Of a stretch of DNA of 64,000 nt, positions 36,202 to 47,998 are shown one piece after another. The notes below the pieces were generated by a model. The model searched no databases and had not been told where the DNA came from. It saw only the letters and a program-made list of their open reading frames with translations. This DNA is from Cudoniella acicularis (lineage: Eukaryota > Ascomycota > Leotiomycetes > Helotiales > Helotiaceae), in contig JAAMPI010000071.1 of assembly GCA_013054445.1 (NCBI GenBank), forward strand, positions 1 to 64,000, read 5' to 3'. Positions within the stretch are counted from its first letter, which is position 1. Each line of letters starts with the position of its first letter. A program made the position numbers and the translations under genes.

Positions 36202-38136
36202 ATGTCCATCGTCATTGATAAGATTCTTGCGGCGTCGCCGAATACGGAACGCGGTCGACCAACACAGCTCTCCACAGACCCAAAAGGAGAGCGCATAGCA
36301 TATGCTGTAAGTGGAGCGCCTTGCCAACAAAATACAACTGCTGAATGTCGTAAACAGTCTGGAAAATCTATATTCCTTCGATCCCTTGACGATCCTTCCC
36401 AAAGCAAGCAATATATTTCCCACACTGTCCAAACAACCGTTGCACGCTTCTCCCCGTCTGGCTATTATGTTGCATCTGGGGATGTTTCTGGCTCTGTCAA
36501 GGTTTGGGATGCCGTGGAGGGAGTCAATACAAAGGGTATGCGTATCGATTCTCAAGTCAATCATTCCGACTTACGGTTTGGGCAGGCGATTACCATATTA
36601 TCTCTGGTAGAATAAATGATATTGCTTGGGATGGAGACTCGCAACGGATTATTGCAGTTGGAGATGGCCGAGAAAGATTTGGACACTGCATAACAGCGGA
36701 TAGCGGAAACTCGATTGGTGAAATCAGTGGGCACTCTTCGATTATCAATACGGTCTCGATTCGCCAACAGCGACCTATTCGAGCAGCAACGGGAGCTGAT
36801 GACAGCAGTGTCGTGTTTCTGAATGGAGTTCCGTTCAAGTTTACTACTAAGCTTGGAGGATTGCATAAAGGATACGTTAATGGTGTTGGATTTTCCCCAG
36901 ATGGTAGCCGGCTTGTGAGTGTGGGCGCGGATCGAAGGATTCAGCTCTACGACGGAAAAACGGGCGAGGCCACCACACAAATTGGAGAGGGAGAGCACAA
37001 GGGAAGCATTTTCGGGGTTTCATGGGCAAGAGACTCAAAACGTTTTGTTACTGCAAGTGCGGACCAAACCATCAAGCTATGGGACGTTGAAGCAGGAAAG
37101 GCCGTCCAGACCTGGCGATTCGGAGAAGAAGGAAGCGTCAGTATTCCTGACCACCAAGTTGGCGTGGTATGGCCCGCTGGACGGAGCGATGGCATGGTTG
37201 TCAGTTTGAATCTTGCCGGCGATCTGAATTACCTCGTCGAGGGTTACCAACAACCTACCAAAGTGGTGCAAGGACACAACCGTAGCATCACTGCTCTGGG
37301 ATCAAGTGAAGACTCTAAAGCACAAACTTTCTGGACAGGTAGCTTTGAAGGTAGAGTCTGCTCCTGGGATAGCCATACTGGCCTTGGCAAGGCCATTGAA
37401 GGCCAAACACATTCGAATCAAGTCACAGCATTTCAGACTACGCCGAGCAGAGCTTACAGTGTCGGCTGGGACGATACTCTCAGAATTGCAGATGCATCCA
37501 ATAACACTTTCCTGGGGGAAACGTCAAAATTATCAGGACAGCCTAAGGGAATTGCTTCAGCGGAAGGTAGAGTTTTCGTTGCAACAACATCCGGCATCGA
37601 CATATTTTCCAAGGATACTCTCGTTGGCAATTTTCCAGCAAAGAACTTCACACCAACCGCTATTGCGGCCTCGGGCCCATTCGTCGCTGTCGGGGATGAT
37701 GCCAATGCCGTACACATCTACACAGTAGACGGAAGTCACAAGTTGAGTGAAACAGAGACGCTCACAAAGTCTACTGCTCAGATCACTACCTTGGCATTCT
37801 CCCCTAACGGATCATTTCTCGCGGCTGGTAATTCATCAGGAAAGATCATCGTCTATGACAGCAGTACTTGGGCAGTCAAAACTGACCGATGGTCAGCGCA
37901 CACGGCAAGAGTGATCTGCATTTCTTGGAATTCCGAGGGAACACATGCGGTAAGCGGTGGACTGGATACGAATGTCTTCGTCTGGAGCCTCCAATCTCCG
38001 GGACAGAGAGTGAAAGCTGCGAATGCACACAAAGATGGCGTGAATGGCGTTTGTTGGGTTGATGGAGGAAAGAAAATTGCGAGCACGGGGGGGTGATGCT
38101 GCTTTGAAGGTGTGGAAGGTCTCTAGCCTACACTAG
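36202..38136 (+). CDS. AIP1: Actin-interacting protein 1 (WD40), with a late one-base frame break
   Basis: Exons 36202-36306, 36358-36535 and 36586 onwards are joined by GTAAGT and GTATGC introns. The frame as written ends at 38096 (597 aa). Repeated WD units run throughout, e.g. GYVNGVGFSPDGSRLVSVGADRRIQLYDG, GSIFGVSWARDSKRFVTASADQTIKLWD and ITTLAFSPNGSFLAAGNSSGKIIVYD, and fit the two seven-bladed propellers of Aip1. The last WD unit stops at ASTGG-TGA inside a G7 run (38087-38093). With six G the frame reads on to GDAALKVWKVSS and stops at 38136, exactly the conserved family end. So the stop at 38096 is probably a homopolymer error. Aip1 works with cofilin to disassemble actin filaments at cortical patches. 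Confidence 0.93.
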
Positions 38137-38614
38137 AACTAGTCGAATGAGTGTCTCAGACAGTTCTCCACGGATTTGTGGATTTGTAGACAGAAATACC
38201 TAGGTACGTAGGTACTTGAATGAAAAGCGCACGAAATATTAAGACGGTTCGGGGCTCTTTACGTTAAGCAATGCAATGGATTTACGGAGGTACTGCATGG
38301 GCAAATCCCTGACTGTTTTCACCCGTGAGCTTTCCTGCACCACATGGATCACGAAGGCGACGGAGAATGACACGAGCCGTCCAACCATCGAATTGTCGAC
38401 TTTTCCCTCTGTCGCAGCTGACCCTGCCCATGACCACAGCTACCCCTGTTGAATCGCAGGGGTTGGCAGCAAATGATGACAAGGTTGCCGAGAAACCTGG
38501 GGAAGCAAGCTCGACTTAGCTTTAGATTTCTACTGTAAGTTCCGACTTTGCAATGCTTCCAAATCCAAATGCAGACCGCAACAGCCTCCAAATCCAAAAT
38601 ATGAAAAGACCGAA
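38137..38614. other. Intergenic region, no gene seen
   Basis: A CTAGGTAC/GTAGGTAC palindromic cluster lies at 38198-38216. The rest has only short uninformative open frames. Confidence 0.45.
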
Positions 38615-41600
38615 ATGAGTTCCCCGTTGGCCTCAGACGGCCCAGCACCGCCATCGAGCCGAACGTCGTCTCGTTTTTCAAAGCGAAATGTAAGTTCCCA
38701 ACTTCCTAATTTCCCGTCGCAGAAGCACAAGTTCACTTGCAGCGGCAGCTGATGGCTACGTTGTACAGAAGCTCAAGAATGGGACCTTCATCTTGCCTAC
38801 GACCGGCGAACGCGTCCGACGCCAAATAACCCTCAGAGATCCCGCCAGTTTTGAACCGCCACCCCAACACAATACCCGTCATTTCGATGACCCCGAACCG
38901 TTGATTCCCCCTCGACGAACCTACTCGCAGGCAGGCACGTTCCGAACCGCCGTTGACAATTCCGCCGCTGTTGCTAAAGAATTCTGGCAATGGCTGCATA
39001 CGCCCACTGCAAAGGGCGTCTTGAAATGCTCCCTGGCATACTTGCTTGGGAGCATGGGAACCTTTCTACCACCTTTGGCAAGCTTCCTGGGCACCAATTC
39101 CGATGGGAAACACATGGTTGCAACAATTACGGTCTATTTCCATCCTGCGAGATCCGCTGGATCTATGGCTGAGGCAGGCCTTCTTGGATTTGCGGCATTT
39201 CTTTATGCGACTTTCATCTCAATTTCGAGTATGGCTGTGTCTGTGTTCTTTGGGACCCAGTTGGACCTAACAACACTTGCACATGCCCTCGTCCTAATAG
39301 TCTTCTGTGGAGGCGGCTTAGGCTTCGTTGGTTGGATCAAACAGAAGTTCAATACTCCTTTGGTCAGTGTGGCATGTAGCACGACTAGTCTTGCCATCGT
39401 TACCGTCCTTACTAAGGAGAATGCTGTGCATGTTGGGATCTTTACCGATGACAAGATCGTACAGGTGATGAAAATGGTCATTATGGGCATGGCAGCATCC
39501 ACAGCCGTGAGCTTGCTTGTATGGCCCGTCTCAAGCCGCACTGAGCTACGAGATACGATGATCAAGACAACAGACTCCATGGGAAGCATGCTCACGATGA
39601 TAACCCGGGGATTTCTGAGTGGCTCGGAGACAGATTTAAGATCATCTTCCTTCAACAATGCACAGAGCAAGTACAGGTCTGTTTTCAAACAGCTCACGAA
39701 GAATCTGAGGGAGGCAAAGTTCGAGCACTATTTCTTGGGTACAGAAAATCAGTACAAGCTAGAAGCTGGCCTCGTAAATTGTATGCATAGACTGGCCCAA
39801 TCGATTGGTGGACTTCGAAGTGCTGCCACGACGCAATTCTCGTTGTTAAGGGAGACCACGGGTTATGGCAGCGCTACGCCTGTCAATGGGGTAAGCTTTT
39901 CTATGCCGCAAATGCATGGCACATCGATTTCCTCCACTTTGACTGGCAAAAATGATCGATTTGCTGTGTTGACGGCCATTGAGGAGGCATCCGAGGAAGG
40001 CAGTGGCACTGAAGACCAAACGTCAGAAAATGGGGGTGCGTTGAAGCGAATGGATAGGCAAGATACAGAGCCTACCGGCAGTGCTAGCACCTCTCTGCCT
40101 ACTGTGCGGACACCAGCTGAGATCTTCTCGCGATTTATTATGCTTTTGGGTCCTTCTATGAAGTCCTTAGCATACACACTCTCTCAAATTCTCGAAGAAT
40201 TACCTTTTGGTGAGGGACCCGAGTATCCTATAACCATTAATGAGCATTTTCAGACAAGCTTGACAGAGGCATTGTGAGTCCCCCCCTGTCATCATCTCTG
40301 CAAATTCGTACTAATTATACGGCAGGAAACTTTATAGCAGCGCTCGATCCGATGCACTCAAAGAGCTTTATAAATCGAAAGAACTAGATCGTGACAGGTC
40401 CGAAAGCGTTGAAGCTGACTTTGAAGAGGTAGCCGCTAGTTGTGGTCATTTTAGTTTTTCACTTCAAGCATTTGCAGAAGAAATGCAAACCTATCTGTCA
40501 ATACTTGAAGAATTGAAAGAAGAAACAGAAAATCGAAAGCAGCGGTCCTGGAACTGGATACGAATTTGGCGTAAGGATAAAAACCATCAAAATCAAGATG
40601 CAAATACAGACCCAGAACAAGAGAGCCTCATAGACCAAAATCAAGACACAGATGTTCCTAAGGGTTTGCCTGATATGGTACTACAAAAAAGAGAGTCAAA
40701 ATTCTGGGAGCCTGAGACAGATGGAAAAGAGAGTACCAAGCAGGAAGTTTATCGTTGGGTTTTGAGCTTAATGAGCTTTCTCGAGCGCGATGACAGTAGG
40801 TCCACTTTCAATTTCTCTTTTTTAATTACCGTCGCTAATTCTGTAAAGTTCGTTTTGCTATAAAAGTTGGCATTGGAGCAGCTCTTTGGGCTCTCTTCGC
40901 CTTCATTCCTGCCACAAGACCTATTTACCGACATTGGAGAGGCGAATGGGGACTTGTTTCCTTTATGCTTGTCTGCAGCATGACAATAGGGGCTTCCAAT
41001 ACTACCGGTTATGCTCGTTTTATTGGTACTTTTATTGGAGCTATCTCGTCTACAATTGTGAGGGAACCTCTTTCTTTGCCTTTCTCTATTGCAAAACGTC
41101 CATAAGTCGCCCGGAAGGTGTTCCCTCCTGTCGGGCCTCTCATGAAAATATTATGCTGATTTGTTGAAGGTTTGGATAGTCTGCCAAGAAAATCCCTATG
41201 CGCTCGCATTCTGTGGATGGCTTTTTAGTATTCCATGCTTCTGGCTCATTGTTGCCAAAGGCAAAGGACCACTAGGTCGATTTACAGTTCTTACGTACAA
41301 CCTCTCTTGTTTGTATGCGTATAGTCTTTCAATTCGGGAAGGGGAGAATGACGAAGACGAGGGAGGTGAACACCCAATGATTGTAGAGATTGCAATGCAT
41401 AGACTGGTAATACTTATCCCTCATTCATTTTATGTCCTTTTTCTAACCTCCAAAATTAAAGGTTGCAGTTATCTCGGGCGTGGTATGGGGATTAGTCATC
41501 TCGAGAATGATTTGGCCTATTTCCGCTAGACAGAAGTTCAAAGATGGACTCTCCTTGCTCTGGCTACGGATGGGGCTTATTTGGAAGAGAGACCCCTTGT

Positions 41601-42291
41601 CAACCCTTTTAGAAGGAGAATCTCCGAATTCATATATGAACCTTCGGGAAGAGTTTGCGCTGCAAAGATTTGGTTAGTTCAACGTCGATCCGGACAATTT
41701 AGTATTTGCTGATCTGTTTAACAGTTCTTCGTCTGGACAACCTAAGAGGCTCTGCAACCAGTGAGTTCGAACTTCGTGGGCCATTCCCGTCAAAAGCGTA
41801 TGGGCGTATTATGGACTCGACGAACAAGCTCTTAGATGCTTTCCACGCCATGAATGTGGTGATGACCAAGGAACCCCAAGCTAGTGAGGGAGAAAAGGCA
41901 CTCTTACAATACACAGCTAGCGAAAGAGCAGAGCTTTCTGCTAGAATAAGTCATTTATTCCAAGGCAAGTTTTCACGATATTCTTTGGCAAACCCCCGTC
42001 TAACCAAAAGCAGTGCTTGCAAGCTCTCTCAAGCTAGAATTCCCAATAAATGATGCACTTCCAAGCGCGGAGAGTCCGAGGGATAGACTACTCGCCAAGA
42101 TTTTCCAATACCGGAAACATGTAGCCGCTGCTGAAGACCCAAGCCTTGTTGCGATCAAAGATGAGGATTACGAGCTGTTGTACGCATACGTTCTGGTTAC
42201 TGGACAATTAGCGGAAGAAATAAAAAAGGTAGAAAAGGAGGTTGAGGACTTATTTGGCGTTATGGATGAAGACCTCTTGAAGCTTCAGTAG
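38615..42291 (+). CDS. Large FUSC/aromatic-acid-exporter-like membrane transporter (Brp1/DUF2421 family)
   Basis: Eight exons (38615-38689, 38769-40273, 40326-40795, 40849-41057, 41170-41406, 41462-41672, 41725-41964, 42014-42291) give 1074 aa with phase kept at every junction. The first exon supplies MSSPLASDGPAPPSS; without it the frame lacks an ATG. An N-terminal hydrophobic half (about residues 100-270: GVLKCSLAYLLGSMGTFLPPLASFLG, GLLGFAAFLYATFISISS, ALVLIVFCGGGLGFVGW) and a second one (about 680-830: IKVGIGAALWALFAFIPATRP, SFMLVCSMTIGASNTTGYARFIGT, VISGVVWGLVISRMIWP) flank a soluble linker. This is the duplicated FUSC architecture. Intron 7 uses a GC donor (CAAG|GCAAGT). The substrate is unknown; relatives are linked to efflux of aromatic acids. 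Confidence 0.92.
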
Positions 42292-43182
42292 CTCTTTTTT
42301 GGCCTTTTGCACATGTCAATTTGGATTGGACGAAAAAATGGGGCACACAAGAATGGGTAAAGGTAATTACGGGTGGATGTATGGATTACCTGTTTGATGT
42401 ACTTGTATATAAATGACAACTCATATGGTTGATTGCTCATACTTTTGCTCCGAAATTTGGTTCGGGATTATTTCTCATGAGTCCCTTTCCTGATTTCTCC
42501 TTACAACAGCAGATATCAAAATAGCTGGGATGACCCAACGGTTCGTGGCCTCATGCAATCGTTTGGAACTCACACTTTTTTTTTTGATAAAATGGGCTGT
42601 GTAGCTAATCTTCCAACCTTTGGTGTGTACCTCGGCAGCCGGTGGCAGATTTGTCGTTGGTTTGAGGATTACTTAGTCACTACTTACGCACGAGTGGTGA
42701 TTTGCAGCACAATTATTTTAAACGAGAAGGCGGGGGATTTTTTTTTTTAAGTATTTGCGTGCTTATTTTCGTATTGATTCACTTACTAATGTCGAAAATT
42801 TAGAAAAGTTGGACAACTGCTTTTCTCAGAATTTTACTGTGCATGGTTGTTCTTGTGCGGGTGCTTCTCCTTGTTAGAAAGCTTTTCCCGTCCTTCAGCC
42901 TTCAGTACTTCTTTTGCTTTGAGCACTACTGAAGAACTACTTACTATGGGTGCAAAGAGCTGTGTACTGTAGCTTCAAGATATGCAATAAATACTATTTT
43001 ATTACTAAATTGGCATTGTATTTACGACAGCGAGTTTCAGGGCTAAGGCACGAGTAAACCCAAACTCCTATATATGCAAATCCTTCCAAGCCCCTTTCCA
43101 AACCCCTCATGATGCCTCGCATACCTAACGTGTTCTCATCACACAACACCATATTCCATGATTATTCATCGCATGCCATAAT
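42292..43182. other. Intergenic region between convergent genes, no gene seen
   Basis: About 890 nt, AT-rich with T9 and T10 runs near 42576 and 42740. Short open frames carry no motif. Confidence 0.5.
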
Positions 43183-45627
43183 TCAGAACAAAGCTTCCCT
43201 GACCTTCCCAACCTTGTTTCGTATATCATACTCCACCCACTTCGCAACCCCTCTCCTTCCAGGCGCAAGAACACTCCCTGGGTTCATGACATGACATCCC
43301 TCGTACGTAACACAGAAAGCTGGAGCTTCAGTGTCTGCTAATACCATGGCTGTGGGTAAGGGATAGACCTGTAGTGCGCTGGTGTAATCCCATAATACAG
43401 GTCGATGGCCATCCCAAAGGGAGATAGATATCCTTGATCCAGAATCGTCTTTACTAACTTTCTCGCAGCGTGCAAATCACTTGATACTGTATCGTTATTG
43501 TCCCCCTTTTCTGTGGCCTGAGAGTCTGCCGCTGGGTTCTCTGCATCTGCATTAACGTCCATTTCTGGATTTTCGTCTTCTGGTTCGGGTTCTGGCGCCG
43601 GAGGTGGAGTATTTATCATCTCCACATCTTCTTCGGATTTTGAGGACGAGAATTTAATGGCTGTTCGGCGGAGACGACCTGTCATATTATCTCTGAATAG
43701 AACAATTTCATGTGTTGGTCCGAAGAGAGACAGACGTGAAGGATTGCTCGTCCAAATAGCTTCCCCATCTGTCTTGGTGCCCTTCTCCTTCTCGGCTTCT
43801 GAGTTTGCGGCCGCAAAGGCTCGTTTTATGCGCGATGTGAACATCTCTGGTATCCCTTTTCGGGGTAGAGCTGTGGCTGCTCCCGCCGAGAATGAAGATG
43901 CCCAACCGTCGTTGTCACCTGGTACGAAGATGAAGGTTGCAGCTTGGAGGAGGGTTGGGTATTCTGAGAGCGTCGAGGCTAAAGCATCAAAATACTCCTT
44001 GTATTCGATACTCCCACCACTTCCTCCACGTGCCATGACTGCGTGCTGTACAAAATTGCCCATCAAAACGAATGTCATTGGCGTTTCTTCTTCAGGTTCT
44101 GCGGCATAAAGCCCGAACAGCTTTTTCAAAGCCTGGAGTGTTCTTGGTTGGTCGAGGTTGACTTCTCCTATTACCACCATTCGTCCTCTACCCCCGATTT
44201 CATCGTCACCCAAGGGCTTCCTGATCAGTCGGCTCTCGAGTTTTCGCATTTTTGATCCTACGGCTCGCTCGCTTCCCACTCCGAGGAAGTCTACCCAGCC
44301 AAATCCCCCGCCGGCTGTCGTATCCCCTTCTCCATTCTTGGAAGAGAGACCAAGCGTGACTGCCCGTCGCTCACAAGGAGGGCCTCCAATAAAGAATCCT
44401 ATAAATTTCCCGCCGATGGTGCCTCCGATACCCCCACTACCACCTAGACCTGTACCGGAATTGCTATCCTCCTCTTCATAGGTTCCATCAACGAGAACGA
44501 TCATTCCAGGAGCAAACCAGGCCCCGTCTTCTGGGATTGGTTTAGCATGAGTGAGATCCAAAGCTATACTTCCTGTCAAATCATTGATGGCTAAAGTTCC
44601 GGTTGGGGAAATAGTTAGCAGACCTAGAAGCATATAATTGCTTCGATTTCGACCAAGCAGATTTGCAATTGGCGTGAGTTTATATGATTGCTGAGCTATA
44701 GCTAAACTAGAATCAGATCGCCGGAGTGAAGCCTTTGATGTTTCGAACGTGGGCGTTTGGAAAGATTCATTTCTGAGAAGGCGTTGATGGATGAGATTGT
44801 ATCTGTTGCGGAAGACTTGTGTTTTATGCGAAGGCTGGGGAAGTAACGATGGTTTCGAAGTATCTCTGTATGCAGAATTAGCTCAGCTATTCCAGGGACT
44901 TTTCGCTCACAAACCGATCGAAATGTTTCTTTCCAACGTTATATACCAATCGAGGTTGCTCGAAAGCATCAACGACTTTCAACCATTTTCTAGGATCTTT
45001 TAGGCCCTCTTCCTCTTCATCCTCCACATCTAAAGTCGACATTCCTAGGCTTGACTGGCTGTCTTCTCTGTCCAGGAGATTTGGTCTTAGCCCTAGCCTC
45101 GTGTGCGTGACCTCGCCATTCTGTGATGATCCCAGGACCAGGCTGTTTTGACGACTCAGTTCTCTACCTGAGACAATTCGTCCTCCTACCATGCTCCCTT
45201 CCAAGTTCTTTAGGATATCTTTCAATACGCTGCCATCTCCCTCCACAATGACTCCACCGCTACGATTTTTCCAACTCTTTGCAACCTCTTCACACACCTT
45301 CTCGGCTAGGCCTTCTTCTCGCCATTCTGTCCCGCAATGTCTCCCAATAAATGTTGCCAGTACCTGGAGCGCAGAAGAAGTGAGGGTAAGACTGTGCTTT
45401 TTGGTAAATGCTCGAAAGGCTAGAGGTCTTAGAGTCGCAGGAGGTAACAGTATGGGCAGAATGCTCGCTTTTGGGGGAATTGCAGCGGCATTGAATGGCC
45501 TGATCGGATGCGCTGGTGTCGCAAACGCGGGCGATGACGAGGGAATAGGGTTCAAAGTCGCAGGTGTGGGAAGGGGGCGAAATATTGGAGCCGCTCGAGG
45601 CTTTTCTGATTGTAATGATTTACTCAT
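43183..45627 (-). CDS. DPB2: DNA polymerase epsilon subunit B (Dpb2), with a one-base frame break near the C-terminus
   Basis: Exon 1 (45627-44915) and exon 2 (44865 downwards) are joined across a GTTTGT...ACAG intron, rebuilding KHFDRDTSKPSLLPQPSHKTQVFRNRYNLIHQRLLRNESF, a Dpb2 hallmark. NLLGRN, GTLAINDLTGSIALDL (OB fold), FVLMGNFVQ and FVPGDNDGW (inactive phosphoesterase domain), and NPSRLSLFGPTHEIVLFRDN follow. The open frame stops at 43338 (746 aa) with an unrelated end after SPFGMAI. In the next frame RPVLWDYTSALQVYPLPTAMVLAD...GCHVMNPGS runs to a TGA at 43183-43185, the conserved C-terminus. One missing base at about 43403 (ATCGA for ATCCGA) explains it. Dpb2 is an essential subunit linking Pol epsilon to the CMG helicase. 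Confidence 0.93.
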
Positions 45628-45912
45628 AATCCCAATTGTGAAGTACGAAGTGGTCCGACTGCGTTCGGATCGCAGAGCTTTGATCTGGTGTCTGAGGAGT
45701 TCTCGGGAAGACGCGACGCGTTGAGTGTTTTTCGCGTGTCGAATCCCTGTCAACTGGCCGTCTCCCATCACCTGTCGCAAACACGCTCCTCTCACATCCA
45801 CAATCAAGGTCTTGTGCTCTTCCCCAAAGCCCCATCGAAATCTCGTCATCAATCCTTCATCATCCCAGTTGACTTCCCAATCTCATTTCACCTTCAATAC
45901 GACTGTTCAACA
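45628..45912. promoter_or_regulatory. Divergent DPB2 / NASP-like promoter
   Basis: The two starts are 285 bp apart. ACGCGACGCG lies at 45710-45719; the ACGCG core resembles the MBF (MCB) site that drives S-phase genes in yeasts. Both flanking genes act in replication or chromatin assembly, so cell-cycle control is plausible but inferred. Confidence 0.45.
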
Positions 45913-47496
45913 ATGGCAGAGCCAATGGAGCCACCCGTTACCCTCTCTCAGCAGTCCGCCGCAGCTATGGAAGAGTACAATTCAACTAAAGTTACACTCG
46001 CAGACCTTTGCGCCAAGGGAACAGCACAATATGCGCACAAGAATTACGAAGAAGCGGCCGATCTGTATGCGCGCGCATCAGAGCTTCAAGCTGAACTCAA
46101 TGGCGAGATGTCTCCTGATAACGCCGAAATCCTGTTCCTCTACGGTCGATCGCTCTTCAAAGTTGGCCAAAGCAAGAGTGATGTATTGGGTGGAAAGGCA
46201 TCCGGCGAAAAGAAGAAGTCAAATGGCGCTGCGAAGTCCAAGGCAGAGCCAACTAAAGAGGAGCCCAAAACTAAGAACGAGAAGATTGCAGAGGAAGGCG
46301 TTGCCATTGTCGCAGAGCAGAATGGTGGCGCAAAACCAGAAGGTGAAGCTGACGCCAAGAAGCCTTTGTTTCAATTCACAGGCGATGAGAACTTTGAAGA
46401 CTCAGACGACGAGGAGGCAGAGGTAAGATTGCCTCCCAATGCGCTATAACAAGAGTCTCATAAATTTCTAGGGCGAAGATGGCGAAGGAGAAGCTGAAGA
46501 AGAGGAAGATGATCTTGCTGCTGCCTTTGAAGTTTTGGATCTTGCACGAGTCTTGTACACCAAGAAGATGGAGCTGCCGCAAGAGGGAGAAGGCAAAGGC
46601 AAGGAGGTTGGCGATTCATCGATGACGAAGCACTACAAGGAAAGACTCGCAGATACACACGATCTACTTGCAGAGATATCTCTTGAGAATGAGAGGTAGG
46701 TGTGCAACCTGAATTGAATGACAATTGCTGACTTGTGTAGATTCCCGGCTGCTGTATCTGACTTTAGAGCTTCATTAGCATTGAAGAATGAGTTATATCC
46801 AGAGGAGTCAGAGGCCATTGCAGAGGCTCATTACAAATTGTCTCTTGCCCTTGAATTCGCATCAACAACCAGCGAGAAGAAGGCTACCGATGATGCAGAT
46901 GGGGAGAAAGAGGAAGAGGACGGTCATGCACTTAGAGATGAGGCCATCCGGGAGTTGGAGGCAGCGATCCAAAGCACGAACCTCAAGCTACAAATCAAGG
47001 AAGTTGAGTTGGCCTCTTGCTCCTCTCCAGACGATAACGAGGTTACACGAGCACAAATTTCTGATGTCAAAGAAATTGTTGCTGAGATGGAAGGTCGGGT
47101 GAGTTTTTACCATCACCGTTTTAAATCCTGTTGCTAACAAGTCCCTAGCTTACCGAATTAAAAGCCCCAGCAATCGATGTTGATGAAATCAAACAAACCT
47201 TGGGTATGGGAGGAGGCAATACTATGGGTGGCATTCTTGGCGAGACGTTAGGCGAAACTCCCGCTGAAGCCGCTGCCAGAATTGACGAGGCGAAGAAGAC
47301 AGCTACCGATCTTACTGGACTTGTTCGACATAAGAAGAAGGCTGAGAAAAGCACGAATGGTGCAGAGGCTACTCCTACACCCGAGCCTACTGCAGCTACT
47401 AATGGAACAAATGGCAAGCGCAAGGCGGAGGATGACCCGGAAGAAGAGAGTGAGAAGGCGAAAAAGGCGAAGGTCAAAGATGTGCTTGATGAGTAA
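45913..47496 (+). CDS. NASP/Sim3/Hif1-type histone chaperone (SHNi-TPR)
   Basis: Exons 45913-46422, 46472-46695, 46741-47098 and 47149-47496 give 479 aa. The N-terminal TPR unit reads LADLCAKGTAQYAHKNYEEAADLYARASELQAEL and continues NAEILFLYGRSLFKVGQ. A long acidic insertion (about residues 95-200, ending in DENFEDSDDEEAEGEDGEGEAEEEEDDL) interrupts the TPRs as in NASP. The SHNi-TPR block follows: AAAFEVLDLARVLY, KHYKERLADTHDLLAEISLENERFPAAVSDFRASLALK, YPEESEAIAEAHYKLSLALEF. The C-terminus ends with a bipartite Lys/Arg cluster (NGKRKAEDD...KAKKAK), a likely nuclear signal. These proteins bind H3-H4 or H3/CENP-A before chromatin assembly. The distinction between Sim3 and Hif1 cannot be made here. 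Confidence 0.93.
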
Positions 47497-47998
47497 AGGG
47501 GTTTGTTGGGAGGGAGGAAAACAGTAATTATGGGTCTGGCGGGGTAAATTTGGGGCTGGGATGTGGTGGCGGCATGTTCTGCTAATATTATGGAGCACAG
47601 GAAAAATTAGGCGTTGATACAGGATACCATGGGAGTGGCCATTGCCTTAATCAATCTGCGGCATGAAATACAAGTGAATGATAATTTTTTCAATATTTTG
47701 TTGGTATCCTTAGTGCCATTTGAACTGAATGCTTCTATTTTGACGTCTTACGAATCAAAATACACCAGACGGGTGCCGTGACTCTATAGAGTAGGCCCCC
47801 GCACTTGCTGAGCAGTCCGGGGTAGCCGTCCCCTAGTCTTGCTATTCAGCAATTACACAAGCCCTTCGGTTCGGCACAAGTAGATCAAGCGGACCCAGAT
47901 CTCACTCTTGATGCTCTTGTGGCTTGAACGCTGCGGCCAGTTGGCCGGGTATCTGTTTCTGTGATGCTTTCCTTGGGGGCAATCCCACGCTGAGAGTT
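47497..47998. other. Intergenic spacer between convergent genes
   Basis: About 500 nt containing the 3' ends of NASP-like and Gyp1-like genes. Nothing else is seen. Confidence 0.5.
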
